Shown here piece after piece: positions 29,282 to 38,455 of a stretch of 64,000 nt of DNA. The notes beneath the pieces were generated by a model. The model was given only the letters and a program-made list of their open reading frames with translations, did no database searches and was not told where the DNA came from. The position numbers were made by a program, and so were the translations under genes. Position 1 is the first letter of the stretch. Each line of letters begins with the position of its first letter. This stretch comes from Allobosea sp. 47.2.35 (GTDB taxonomy: Bacteria > Pseudomonadota > Alphaproteobacteria > Rhizobiales > Beijerinckiaceae), in the NCBI RefSeq assembly GCF_024655635.1, contig NZ_JANLGI010000007.1, positions 1 through 64,000 of the forward strand, written 5' to 3'.

Positions 29282-30541
29282 CTACTGTGAGTGCCCGGCC
29301 AGTTCCAGAATCGTTTCGATGAGGACGCGGATGGCGATGCCCGCATCGGCCTCGCTCATGTTCTCCAGCGGCGAGTGGCTGATGCCCTTCTCGTTGCGCA
29401 CGAAGAGCATGGCGACGGGCGCGACCTGCGCGATCGCCATGGCATCATGCCCGGCGCCGGAGGGCAGGCGCCGGCCGGCGAGATTGCTGCCGGTGCGGGC
29501 GATACCGGCGGCGAAGGCATCCTGCAGCCTGGGCTCCATCGGCACCGCCGCGGCCCTGGCATAGGGGACGATCTCGAGCCCGACGCCGCGCCGCGCCGCG
29601 ATTTCGCCGAAGCGGCTTTGGATCTGCGCCTCCATCGAGGCGAGCGTCTCATTCTGCGGAGCGCGATAGTCGATGGTGAACTCGGCCGCGCCGGGGACGA
29701 CATTGGTCGCGCCGGGCTCCGGCCGGAGCACCCCGACCGTCCCGACGGCAAGCTCATGAGCGCTCGCGATCTGTTCCAGCGCCAGCGCCATCTCGGCGGC
29801 AGCTGCCAGGGCGTCCTTGCGCAAGGCCATGGGTACGGTGCCGGCATGGCCGGCCTCGCCGGTGACGCGCACCCGTGCGCGACTCTGCGCGTTGATGGTG
29901 GTGACGATGCCGACCGGCTCGTTCTCCGCCTCCAGAACTGGGCCCTGCTCGATATGCATCTCGAGATAGGCCTGGATCGAGCCGGGCTTGCGGGCGAGCG
30001 CCGCGATACCCGCCGGATTGCCGCCGAAGGCGAGGAGGGCCTCGCAGAGCTTCACGCCCTCGCTGTCGCGCGCCTCCAGCCAGGCGGGGTCATAGGCGCC
30101 GGCGAGCGCCTCGGAGGTCGAGAGATGCGTCGGGAAGCGGACATTCTCCTCGTCGCCGAAGCCGATTACTTCCAGGGGGAAGGGCAGGCTGATCCCGGCA
30201 TCCCGCAGGGCCTGCGCCGCGAGGATGCCGGCGACGACGCCGAGGTTGCCGTCGAAGCGCCCGCCATCCTTGACCGTATCGATATGCGAGCCGATCAGCA
30301 CCGCCGGCGCGCCCGGCACGGTGCCCTCGCGCCGGCCCTGCACGGAGCCGGCGGCATCGATGAAGGCGGTCAGCCCCGCCACCTCCATCGCGCCCTTGAC
30401 CCATTCCGCCGCCTGCCTGTGTGCGGGCGACAGATAGAGCCGCGTCAGCTTGCCGGGCTCGTCGCTGAAGCGATTGAGGCCGGCCAGCGCGGCGAAGGCG
30501 CGGGCGCCGAGGACGGCGGCGGAGGGAAGCGTTTGCGTCAT
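29282..30541 (-). CDS. M20-family amidohydrolase (allantoate amidohydrolase / N-carbamoyl-amino-acid hydrolase type)
   Basis: Metal-dependent hydrolase of 419 residues. Metal and catalytic motifs: [19 protein letters not shown] (His and Asp ligands), [12 protein letters not shown] (general-base Glu and metal Glu), [12 protein letters not shown] (His) and the C-terminal [11 protein letters not shown] (His). The GRFDGNLG and HIEQGP patterns are typical of the AllC/HyuC/beta-ureidopropionase branch, but exact substrate (allantoate, N-carbamoyl amino acid or ureidopropionate) cannot be decided and no purine-ring genes are adjacent. Same strand as the SDR upstream, 90 bp apart. Confidence 0.87.
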   Translation of the reverse strand: MTQTLPSAAVLGARAFAALAGLNRFSDEPGKLTRLYLSPAHRQAAEWVKGAMEVAGLTAFIDAAGSVQGRREGTVPGAPAVLIGSHIDTVKDGGRFDGNLGVVAGILAAQALRDAGISLPFPLEVIGFGDEENVRFPTHLSTSEALAGAYDPAWLEARDSEGVKLCEALLAFGGNPAGIAALARKPGSIQAYLEMHIEQGPVLEAENEPVGIVTTINAQSRARVRVTGEAGHAGTVPMALRKDALAAAAEMALALEQIASAHELAVGTVGVLRPEPGATNVVPGAAEFTIDYRAPQNETLASMEAQIQSRFGEIAARRGVGLEIVPYARAAAVPMEPRLQDAFAAGIARTGSNLAGRRLPSGAGHDAMAIAQVAPVAMLFVRNEKGISHSPLENMSEADAGIAIRVLIETILELAGHSQ

Positions 30542-30631
30542 GCCATCAAGCTAGATCAGGGTTCTGAAAACTGCGACGGGCAATTTCGCCAAGCAGCTTC
30601 TCCCCGGCGGCATGATCCGCCCCGGTTCGCC

Positions 30632-31378
30632 TCAGTAGGTCGCGCGGCCGCCCGAAAGGTCGAACACGCCGGCCGTGGTGAAGCTGTTCTCGGCCGAGGC
30701 GAGGAAGGCGACCATCGAAGCGACCTCGTCGGGCAGCAGGAAGCGGCCGCGCGGGATCTTGGCCAGCATGTAACCGATATGCTCCTCGCTCATCTGGTCG
30801 AAGATGCGGGTGCGCGCTGCCGCGGGCGTGATGCAGTTCACGGCGATGTCCTTGTCGGCGAGCTCCTTGCCGAGCGACTTGGTCAGCGCGATCACCGCTG
30901 CCTTCGAGGCGGAATAGGCGGAGGCGTTGGGGTTGCCCTCCTTGCCTGCGATCGAGGCGACCAGGACGATGCGCCCGTAATTGCGCTTGACCATGCCGGG
31001 GATCACCGAGCGGCAGCAATGCAGCGTGCCGTCGACATTGAGCTTCATGACGCGGGCCCAATCTTCCAGCGGATATTCCCAGGTCTTGTGATTGGGCCCG
31101 GCGATGCCGGCGCTGGTGACGAGGATGTCGATACTGCCATGCTGGGCTTCCAGCGCGTCGCTCGCCTTCTGGACGGCCTCCGCATCGGTCACGTCGACGC
31201 CAACGCCGATCGCGCCATGGCCGATCTCGCTGGCGGCCTTGGCTGCGAGCGCGGCGTCGACATCCCAGATCGCGACGGTCGCGCCGCTCTGTGCGAAACG
31301 CTCGGCGACGGCGCGGCCGATGCCTTGCGCCCCGCCGGTCACGATGGCGACGCGCTTCTTTAAATCGATTTGGTTCAT
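30632..31378 (-). CDS. SDR-family NAD(P)-dependent oxidoreductase
   Basis: 248 residues, classical short-chain dehydrogenase: cofactor loop TGGAQGIGRAVAERF, NAG-type motif TSAGIAG, catalytic Ser in VASIAGKEG and YSASK (Tyr-x3-Lys), with C-terminal ITPAAARTRIF and DLSGGRATY. The Asp in IWDVDAALAAK after beta-2 suggests NAD preference. It resembles 3-oxoacyl-ACP-reductase-like sugar or hydroxy-acid dehydrogenases; the substrate is not determinable. Possibly co-transcribed with the M20 hydrolase downstream. Confidence 0.9.
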   Translation of the reverse strand: MNQIDLKKRVAIVTGGAQGIGRAVAERFAQSGATVAIWDVDAALAAKAASEIGHGAIGVGVDVTDAEAVQKASDALEAQHGSIDILVTSAGIAGPNHKTWEYPLEDWARVMKLNVDGTLHCCRSVIPGMVKRNYGRIVLVASIAGKEGNPNASAYSASKAAVIALTKSLGKELADKDIAVNCITPAAARTRIFDQMSEEHIGYMLAKIPRGRFLLPDEVASMVAFLASAENSFTTAGVFDLSGGRATY

Positions 31379-31741
31379 GCCGGCCCTCCCGAATTTTATG
31401 CGGCCACCCTAGCCGGGCGGATCGGCACCGGCCAAGAGGGCATGGCCGTTTCGGTGAAATGCGCAGGGCCGCCATGCGTTTCGTTAAGGATGATGACAAA
31501 AAAATCGGCGAGGGATGGTCGCGTTCCTGTGTCGGATCGGGGCAGTTCGGGAGGCTGGCTGTACCGGGGTGGGGCGGCGCTCGGGAGGGGTGGCGCGATC
31601 GCCGGCGCTTTCGTTCCGGTTCGGTACAAGGCCTTGTTGCTGCAAGAGGATTGCCATTAACGCGGCTTCGCGGAACGCGGGAATAAGCCATTCACCTTTC
31701 AGCCGGCTTTGCCTTGACCCCGGGCCCGGATCGACCAAGGA

Positions 31742-32593
31742 ATGGCGGCATTCGGAATGGGCCTTGTGCCCCTCATCGAGATCGCCGTGCCCGCAACCGC
31801 CTCCATCACGATCGCCAGCGAAGCCGGAAGCCGGAAGCGGCCGGGCTATGCCAAGCGCGATATCGGCGGCATCGGCATCGCCGTGATGGAGCGCGACGCG
31901 GCGATCGCGGAGGTGACCGACGCGGTGTCGACCGGAAGCCACATGAAGATGGCTTTCTGCAACGCCAACCTGGTGAACGTCGCCGCTGGCAACGCCGCCT
32001 TGCTGCGCAGCCTCGCGACCTTTCTCGTGCTCGCCGACGGCATCGGCGTCGATGTCGGCAGCTGGATACTCTACGGCAAGGCCTTCCCGGCTAACCTCAA
32101 CGGCACGGATTTCTTCCCCGCGCTCTTTGCCGGAGCCCGGCGGCCGATGCGCGTCGCCTTGCTCGGTGGTCGCCCGGGCGTCGCGGATCGCGCGGCGGCA
32201 AACCTGACGCAGCGCTATCCTGACCATCGTTTCAGCGTGGTCTCGCACGGCTATTTCACGGCCGAAGAGGAGCCGCGCCTTCTCGACGGCCTCAAGACGG
32301 ACCGCCCCGACCTGTTGCTGGTGGCGATGGGCAATCCGCTGCAGGAGCACTTCATCGCCGACAAGCTCGGGCCGCAGCATTGCTCGGTCGCGGCCGGCGT
32401 CGGCGCACTGTTCGACTTCTTCGCCGACGAGGTGCAGCGTGCTCCCGAGTTCGTGCGCAAGGCACGACTCGAATGGATATTCCGTCTCTGGCTCGAGCCG
32501 CGCCGTCTCTGGCGGCGCTACGTGCTCGGAAATCCCGCTTTCCTGATGCGCATCGCCCGGCAATATGCCATGGGCGGCCGGCGGAGCGGGTGA
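31742..32593 (+). CDS. WecG/TagA/CpsF-family glycosyltransferase (GT26)
   Basis: 283 residues. The GT26 core is clear: MAFCNANLVNVAAGNAALLRS, LVLADGIGVDVGSWILYGKAFPANLNGTDFFPAL, VALLGGRPGVADRAA and LLLVAMGNPLQEHFI. These enzymes add the second sugar to a polyprenyl-linked intermediate in surface polysaccharide synthesis. The N-terminus is unsure (ATG 31742 directly follows AAGGA; ATG 31757 possible). The 363 bp upstream, back to the SDR start, contain nothing I can assign apart from presumed divergent promoters. First gene of the polysaccharide locus. Confidence 0.9.
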   Translation: MAAFGMGLVPLIEIAVPATASITIASEAGSRKRPGYAKRDIGGIGIAVMERDAAIAEVTDAVSTGSHMKMAFCNANLVNVAAGNAALLRSLATFLVLADGIGVDVGSWILYGKAFPANLNGTDFFPALFAGARRPMRVALLGGRPGVADRAAANLTQRYPDHRFSVVSHGYFTAEEEPRLLDGLKTDRPDLLLVAMGNPLQEHFIADKLGPQHCSVAAGVGALFDFFADEVQRAPEFVRKARLEWIFRLWLEPRRLWRRYVLGNPAFLMRIARQYAMGGRRSG

Positions 32594-32603
32594 GACACCG
32601 ATA

Positions 32604-33506
32604 TTGAGCACGACCTATGCCTTGGCGACGCCGAGCTACAGGGGCGATATCGAGCGTTGCCGGCTGCTCTGCGCCAGCATCGATCGCTTCGTCAGCGGTC
32701 ACGCCGTTCATTATCTCCTCGTCGAGGACCGCGACGTCCCGTTGTTCCGGGATCTCGAAGGGCCGCGCCGGCGCATCCTGCCGGAATCGCAATTGCTGCC
32801 GGGCTGGCTGAAGCCGCGCCCCGATCCGCTGAGCCTGGGCAAGCGGCGCCTCTGGACGGGATTGCGGGCTTTGGCGCGGGGTATCCCGCCGCTGCGCGGC
32901 TGGCATGCCCAGCAGCTCAGGAAATTCGCCGTGGCCACGGTCTGCGCCGAGGACGTCATCCTCTTCGCCGATTCCGACATGCTGTTCCTGCGCCCCTTCG
33001 ACGTGACCAGCCTGTCGGATGACGGGGCCGTCAGGCTCTATCGCAAGCCGGACGCCATCACGGCCGACATGGCGCGACATGTGCCGTGGTGCACGCATGC
33101 CTCGGCCCTGCTCGGGCTCGACGCGCCGACCTTCCCGAGCCCCGATTACATCAACAATCTCGTGAGCTGGCGGCGCGACCACGTGCTGGCCCTGCTCGAC
33201 CATGTCGAAAGCGTCAGCGGCCGCGACTGGGTCTCGGCCATCGCGCGCGAGCGCCATTTTTCGGAATACCTGATCTACGGCTATTTCGTCGAACGCGTGC
33301 TCGGGCTCGAGGCCGCCGGCCACTGGCCGGATGCGCGCGAGCTCTGCAAGGTCTACTGGTTCAGCGAGGATGTCGCCGGCATGGAGGGGCTCGCCTCTTT
33401 CGAGGAGGTGCTGGAGCCCTGGCAGGTCGCCGTCGGCGTCCAGTCCTTCATCGGCCAGCCGCTCGACCGCATCCGCGCCCTGTTCGAGCAGCAGGCCTCA
33501 GCGTGA
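32604..33506 (+). CDS. DUF6492-type putative glycosyltransferase
   Basis: About 300 residues. Starts TYALATPSYRGDIERCRLLCASIDRF, a GT-A-like opening, and has DVILFADSDMLFLRPFD, a DxD-like motif with hydrophobic strand as in retaining or inverting GT-A enzymes, then ERHFSEYLIYGYFVE. This matches the uncharacterised family of EPS-associated proteins called DUF6492. TTG 32604 places the start at the conserved strand; ATG 32565 would overlap the preceding gene by 29 bp. Substrate unknown. Confidence 0.8.
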   Translation: MSTTYALATPSYRGDIERCRLLCASIDRFVSGHAVHYLLVEDRDVPLFRDLEGPRRRILPESQLLPGWLKPRPDPLSLGKRRLWTGLRALARGIPPLRGWHAQQLRKFAVATVCAEDVILFADSDMLFLRPFDVTSLSDDGAVRLYRKPDAITADMARHVPWCTHASALLGLDAPTFPSPDYINNLVSWRRDHVLALLDHVESVSGRDWVSAIARERHFSEYLIYGYFVERVLGLEAAGHWPDARELCKVYWFSEDVAGMEGLASFEEVLEPWQVAVGVQSFIGQPLDRIRALFEQQASA

Positions 33507-34739
33507 CGGCCCGCGCTGCGCCCGCGCCAGCAGCGTGTAAGTGAAGCCGGCCGAGGCGAGATAGACAGCGCCGAAGACGAGGTTCATCCAGGCGGCCCAG
33601 CTGCCGGCCTCCGGGAAACGCGTCATCACCACCGAGATCAGCCCGGCCTTGATTGCTGTGAGCAGGCACAGGAGTGCGATGCGCGAGCCCGTGCGCTCGC
33701 GCGCATAAAGCAGCTCGGCATGGTACTCGACCAGATTGCGGAAGGCGGGGACCAGCAGCATCGGCGCGAACAGATAGGCGGCTTCCGAGACATTGCGGCC
33801 GAGCAGGTTCGGGAAGGGCATCAGCGCGACGATCACGGCGACGAGCCCGCCGACCGAGACCAGCGCGATCCCGGCCTCGTAGGCCGCGAGCCGCCTGAAG
33901 CCGCCGACGCCGCGATCCTTCATGATCTTCTGGACGAGCATCTGGTTGAAGCTGCGCACCGGCATGGCGGTGAGGTCGATCACCCGGAGCGCGATGGCGT
34001 AGAGGCCGGCGGTGCGCTCCCCGGCAAGCCCGAGCACCAGCAGCTTGTCGAGCTCGGACTGGACGTAGAACACGATATCGGCGGCGCCGGCGAAGACCGC
34101 ATCCGCCATCCGGCGCGGATAGAGGCTGCGCACGAAGCGCCAGCGCGCCCTCGGCAGGAAGGCAAGAAGCGCGATCAGCGCGCTCGCCATTGTCGCCCCG
34201 CAATAGGCGAAGGCCCAGATTTCCAGGCTGGCATGGCCGAAACCGGCGAAGAGCAGGGCCGCCATAGTCCGCAGGCCGGAGCCGATGATGACGAGCAGCG
34301 CCGCCTGCCGGAAGCGCCTCAGGCCGTTATTGACGATGGCGACGACCTCGACGAGCCGCCAGCCCAGCACCTCCGCGACGATGATCACCGCGAAGGGTAG
34401 GAGCGCGAGGCGCTCCGCGAAGAGCAGCAGATAGGCCGCGCCGGCCGCCGCGACGATCAGCGGCAGCGACAGGGCGGAAAGGCCCGCGAAACCGGAGAGA
34501 TAGGCGCCGAGCAGGCGCGGCTTGACAGTGGCGACCCGGTAGAGCGGCGAGATGAAGCCGAAGGCCAGCAGCCGCGACAGGATGAGCCCGGTCGAGGACG
34601 CCGTGGCGAACAGACCGAATTCGCCGAGGGTCAACGTATTCGCAACGATGAGGAAGTAGACAAGGGAGATCACGAGCCGGCCAGCGGAGCCGCTCAGGAT
34701 GGTGAGGTAGGCGAAGATGGTGGCGCGATCCGGCAGCAT
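33498..34739 (-). CDS. Polysaccharide flippase (Wzx/MOP family)
   Basis: 413 residues with about 12 hydrophobic segments (for example LVISLVYFLIVANTLTLGEFGLFATASSTG and the C-terminal pairs), typical of oligosaccharide flippases that turn lipid-linked repeat units across the inner membrane. The motif LDKLLVLGLAGERTAGLYAIALRV is characteristic of the family's middle loop. It is convergent with the DUF6492 gene and overlaps it by 9 bp. Inference: exporter for the EPS made by the surrounding glycosyltransferases. Confidence 0.87.
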   Translation of the reverse strand: MLPDRATIFAYLTILSGSAGRLVISLVYFLIVANTLTLGEFGLFATASSTGLILSRLLAFGFISPLYRVATVKPRLLGAYLSGFAGLSALSLPLIVAAAGAAYLLLFAERLALLPFAVIIVAEVLGWRLVEVVAIVNNGLRRFRQAALLVIIGSGLRTMAALLFAGFGHASLEIWAFAYCGATMASALIALLAFLPRARWRFVRSLYPRRMADAVFAGAADIVFYVQSELDKLLVLGLAGERTAGLYAIALRVIDLTAMPVRSFNQMLVQKIMKDRGVGGFRRLAAYEAGIALVSVGGLVAVIVALMPFPNLLGRNVSEAAYLFAPMLLVPAFRNLVEYHAELLYARERTGSRIALLCLLTAIKAGLISVVMTRFPEAGSWAAWMNLVFGAVYLASAGFTYTLLARAQRGPSR

Positions 34740-34849
34740 GACCCGTTTCCGCGGCGGCTGGCCCGGCGCGTGCCTTTGCGTTGCAACGTGACGATCACCT
34801 CTTAGACCAGAGGCGTTGAACGACCCTAAACGACACGGAAGCGTCCCGA

Positions 34850-35944
34850 TTGACCAAACGGAAAGCTGAAACGGACCGGAATGAGGCAGCGCCGACGCGC
34901 CGCGGCGTGCTGCGTGGCGCGTCCGCCTGCCTGATGGCCGGCGCCATGACGGGGACCGGTGCAGCCGCGGTGCGGCCGATCCCGTTCGGCTCCGCGGCGG
35001 AGATCGGCGCCTTCCGGGATGATGTGCGCTATCGCGACGCGCTGAAGCGCTATTGCGACGTCATCGTCCCCATGAACGACCTGAAATGGGAGGCGCTGCG
35101 GCACGACCAGTCCCGCTTCGACTTTTCCGGCGCCGACGAACTCGTCGCTTTCGCCGAGGTGAACAAGAAGACCCTTCGGGGCCACACGCTGCTCTGGGGC
35201 GAGGCGCTGCCTGACTGGGCGCGAGAAATGACGACACGCGCCCAGGCCGAACGCGAGCTTGTCCGCCACATCGAGACCGTCGTCGGCCGCTATAAGGGTC
35301 GGATCGCGACTTGGGACGTGGTCAACGAGGTCATCAAATATGATCCTCTCGAGGGTGGGCCCTGGCGCGATACCATCTGGCAGCGCCTGCTCGGGCCGGA
35401 GCATGTCGACATCGCCTTCCGCACGGCGGCGCGGGTCGATCCCAAGGCACGGCTCGTGCTCAACGATTTCCATTTCGAGGAGCCGGTTCCCGGCGCCGCG
35501 GCCCGCCGCAAGGTCGCGCTCGATATCTGCCGCCGCCTCAAGGACAAGGGCATCCCGATCCATGGCGTCGGCATGCAGGCCCATCTCTATGCCGACAAGG
35601 GCATCGACGTGGAGGGCGTGCAGCGCTTCATGCGTGATCTCGACGCGCTCGGTCTCGATGTCGAGATCACCGAGCTCGACGTCATCGACTGGAAGCTGCC
35701 GGCCGATGCGGCGCAGCGCGACAAGACCGCCGCCGCCCTGGTCTCGACCTTCCTCGAAGCGGTCGTATCGGCCAAGCGTCCGAAGGCGATCGTCGCCTGG
35801 GGGCTGACCGACCGCTATTCCTGGGTTCACGAAACCTTCCCGCGCAAGGACAGCGCCCGTGCCCGGCCTCTGCCGCTTGATGCCGATTACAGGCCCAAGC
35901 CGATGATGGCCGTGCTCGAACGCTACCGGCGCGGGATCGCGTGA
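34850..35944 (+). CDS. Tat-exported GH10 glycoside hydrolase (endo-1,4-beta-xylanase family)
   Basis: 364 residues. A twin-arginine signal (TRRGVLRGASACLMAGAM) is followed by a GH10 barrel: MKWE-equivalent MNDLKWEALR, GHTLLWGEALPDW, acid/base Glu160 in WDVVNEV and nucleophile Glu275 in ITELDV, then IVAWGLTDRYSWV. Active-site residues appear intact. The start is a TTG at 34850; no ATG in frame precedes the Tat motif. In an EPS locus with flippase and Wzz neighbours, processing of the cell's own polymer is more likely than xylan degradation, though this is inference. Confidence 0.9.
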   Translation: MTKRKAETDRNEAAPTRRGVLRGASACLMAGAMTGTGAAAVRPIPFGSAAEIGAFRDDVRYRDALKRYCDVIVPMNDLKWEALRHDQSRFDFSGADELVAFAEVNKKTLRGHTLLWGEALPDWAREMTTRAQAERELVRHIETVVGRYKGRIATWDVVNEVIKYDPLEGGPWRDTIWQRLLGPEHVDIAFRTAARVDPKARLVLNDFHFEEPVPGAAARRKVALDICRRLKDKGIPIHGVGMQAHLYADKGIDVEGVQRFMRDLDALGLDVEITELDVIDWKLPADAAQRDKTAAALVSTFLEAVVSAKRPKAIVAWGLTDRYSWVHETFPRKDSARARPLPLDADYRPKPMMAVLERYRRGIA

Positions 35945-35953
35945 TGTGGGACA

Positions 35954-38431
35954 GTGAAGCGTAGCGTCATGTTCACCACCGGGTCCGCCACGAGCGAAGC
36001 ACAGGACAGGCCGGACCGCGCTGAGCGGCCGGCCTCGGCCTTGCCTGCCCAGCTCGCGCGGCTCGCCGACCCCCTCTGGATTCTCGGGACGCTCTGGGCG
36101 CGGCGCTGGCTGATCGTGCTCATGGCCGTGCTCGGTCTGGCGCTAGCGATCCTCGGCGGCCTGCTGATGACGCCGAAATACGTTTCGACGGCGCAGCTCT
36201 TCATCGATCCGCGCGACCTGCGCGTGCTCCAGAACGACGTCTCCCCCAACAACGTCGGCAGCGATCCGACCTCGATCACCGGCTATCTCGAAAGCCAGGC
36301 GCGCGTGATCGCTTCCGAAAGCATCAAGTCGCGGGTCGTCGAGCGCCTCGGCCTCGATCGCGATCCGGATTTCGGCGGTCCATCGAGCAGCTTCCTGTCC
36401 CGCTTGCTGGGGGCCGACACCGGCCCCTCGCCGAAGGCGACGCTCTACGCGTTGGCGGCGCTTGACCGCACGGTCTCGGTGCGCCGCGGCGAGCGCACCT
36501 TCGTCATCGACATCTCCGCGACGGCGCAGGACCCGGACAAGGCCGCCAAGATCGCCAATGCGCTGGCCGAGGCCTATCTGGAGGACCAGGCCGCGGTGCG
36601 CGCCGAAGCCGCGCAGAAGGCGACGGCCGCACTGACCAGTCGCCTCGAGGAATTGCGCAACCGCTTGCGCATCGCCGAGGAAAAGGCCGAGAAATACAAG
36701 GAAGCCAACAATATCGTCGGGGTCGGCGACCGCTCGCTCGGCGAGCAGCAGTTGTCGCTCAACAGCGCGCAGCTCGTCGCGGCCCGCACCCGCACGACCG
36801 AGACCAAGGCGAAATACGACCAGATCGCCGGCACGCGCGCGTCCAGCATCGAGGCCGGGGCCATTCCCGAAGCGGTCGCCTCCAACACGATGACCGCCTT
36901 GCGCGCCCAGCTCGGCGCGGCGCTGGCGCGCGAGGCCGATCTCGTCTCCTCGCTCGGCGCGCGTCATCCGGCGCTGACCTCGGCGCAATCACAGGTGCGC
37001 GATGCGAGGCGCCAGATCAGCGATGAACTCGCCCGCATCGGGCGCGCCGCCAAGGTCGAGTATGACCGTGCGGTCGAGGCCGAACGCCAGCTGGCCCGTC
37101 GCGTCGATCAGCTCACGGCCGGTCAATACGCCGCCGGCCGGGCCTCCGTGCAGTTGCGTGAGCTCGAGCGCGAGGTCGAATCCTCCCGAGCCATCTATGA
37201 CGCCTTCCTGAGGCGCGCCCGCGAGACGGGCGAGCTCGGCGGCATCGACACCACCAATGCCCGTATCATCAGCCCGGCCATGCCGCCGCTGGAGAAGAGC
37301 GGCATGAGCCGCCGGACGCTGGCGCTGCTCGGCGCTTTCGGCGGCGGCGGGGCGGGCGTCCTGCTGGCGCTGGGCCTTGCCGTGTTCGCCGTGCCGCGTC
37401 CGCCGGAGCCCCCACCACCTCCGAAGCGCAAGCCGTTCTGGCGCCGTGCGCCGCGCCCGGTCGCGACCGAACCGGTCGAAAGCGCGCGTCCGGCCCAAGC
37501 CCCGGCGCCTGCGCCGGCTGTCGCGGTTACGCCGCCTCCGCCCAGGCCGGTGACGCCAGCGGCTGCGCCCGCAGAGCCGCTTCCGACGCAGCAGCCCGCT
37601 CAGGCAAGCGCAAGGCCGGCGAACTGGCGGCGCCTCATGGCGATCCCAGGCGGCTCCGCGAAGCGCGCCGCAAGCCCGTCGGAACCCGCGCCCGTTCCCG
37701 AGGCCACTTCCGAACCTGTGTCCGAACCGGCACCCCTGCCCATGCTGGGCACCATCCCGCAGGTGCGCAACCGCCGCTGGCGGCGCGACGTGGCCGAGGC
37801 GCGCTCGGTCTTTCAGGGTCAGGCCCATCTCGTCGATGTCATCGACAAGCCGCAGTCAGGCTTCGCAGCGGCCGTTGCCGCGACCCGTCGCGAGCTGGCC
37901 CGGGCCGCTGGCGGCGAGCCGCGCCGCCGCATCCTGGTCGTCGGCCTGGAGCCGCAGGCGGGCGCGACCACTCTTGCCCTCAATCTGGCGCTCGACGCGG
38001 CCCAGTCCGGCCTGCCGGCGCTGCTCGTCGATGCCGCCGAGGGCGCTCATGGCCTGACGACGGTCTTTGCCGCGGATGCATCGATCGGCCTTGGCGATGT
38101 CATGTCCGGCCAGGCGGCGCTGGGCCGCGCGATCATGAAGGACGAGGGGACCGGACTGACCTTCATGCCCTATGCGGGGGCGATCCCGCCGGCCGGGGCT
38201 GGCTCGCTGCGGACGGGCGCCTTCGCGGCGACACATCGCTTCGGGCCGATCATCGTGGATGGCGGCCATCTAGCAGCAGACAGCCTGATCGGGCGCTTCG
38301 CCGAGGTGGTGGACGACATCGTGCTGGTCGCGCGCGACGGCAAATCCGCCGAGGCCGGGGCCGAGCGCCTGAAGGCGCAGCTTGGAACGCATGCGGGCAA
38401 GCTGCGCGGCGTCGTGGTCAACGCCGCCTGA
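35954..38431 (+). CDS. Wzz / BY-kinase-like exopolysaccharide chain-length and export protein
   Basis: 825 residues. N-terminal membrane segment (LWARRWLIVLMAVLGLALAILGG), Wzz domain (STAQLFIDPRDLRVL), a long periplasmic coiled coil (about 190-430), GNVR-type region, second membrane segment (LALLGAFGGGGAGVLLALGLAVF), a Pro/Ala-rich linker (about 490-600) and a C-terminal CpsD/BY-kinase-like domain. Its P-loop reads GLEPQAGATTLALN, without the Lys of a working Walker A, and there is no C-terminal Tyr cluster, so kinase activity is doubtful. GTG 35954; ATG 35969 is an alternative. Confidence 0.9.
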   Translation: MKRSVMFTTGSATSEAQDRPDRAERPASALPAQLARLADPLWILGTLWARRWLIVLMAVLGLALAILGGLLMTPKYVSTAQLFIDPRDLRVLQNDVSPNNVGSDPTSITGYLESQARVIASESIKSRVVERLGLDRDPDFGGPSSSFLSRLLGADTGPSPKATLYALAALDRTVSVRRGERTFVIDISATAQDPDKAAKIANALAEAYLEDQAAVRAEAAQKATAALTSRLEELRNRLRIAEEKAEKYKEANNIVGVGDRSLGEQQLSLNSAQLVAARTRTTETKAKYDQIAGTRASSIEAGAIPEAVASNTMTALRAQLGAALAREADLVSSLGARHPALTSAQSQVRDARRQISDELARIGRAAKVEYDRAVEAERQLARRVDQLTAGQYAAGRASVQLRELEREVESSRAIYDAFLRRARETGELGGIDTTNARIISPAMPPLEKSGMSRRTLALLGAFGGGGAGVLLALGLAVFAVPRPPEPPPPPKRKPFWRRAPRPVATEPVESARPAQAPAPAPAVAVTPPPPRPVTPAAAPAEPLPTQQPAQASARPANWRRLMAIPGGSAKRAASPSEPAPVPEATSEPVSEPAPLPMLGTIPQVRNRRWRRDVAEARSVFQGQAHLVDVIDKPQSGFAAAVAATRRELARAAGGEPRRRILVVGLEPQAGATTLALNLALDAAQSGLPALLVDAAEGAHGLTTVFAADASIGLGDVMSGQAALGRAIMKDEGTGLTFMPYAGAIPPAGAGSLRTGAFAATHRFGPIIVDGGHLAADSLIGRFAEVVDDIVLVARDGKSAEAGAERLKAQLGTHAGKLRGVVVNAA

Positions 38432-38455
38432 GCGCTGCGGCCCGGCGCGATCCCG

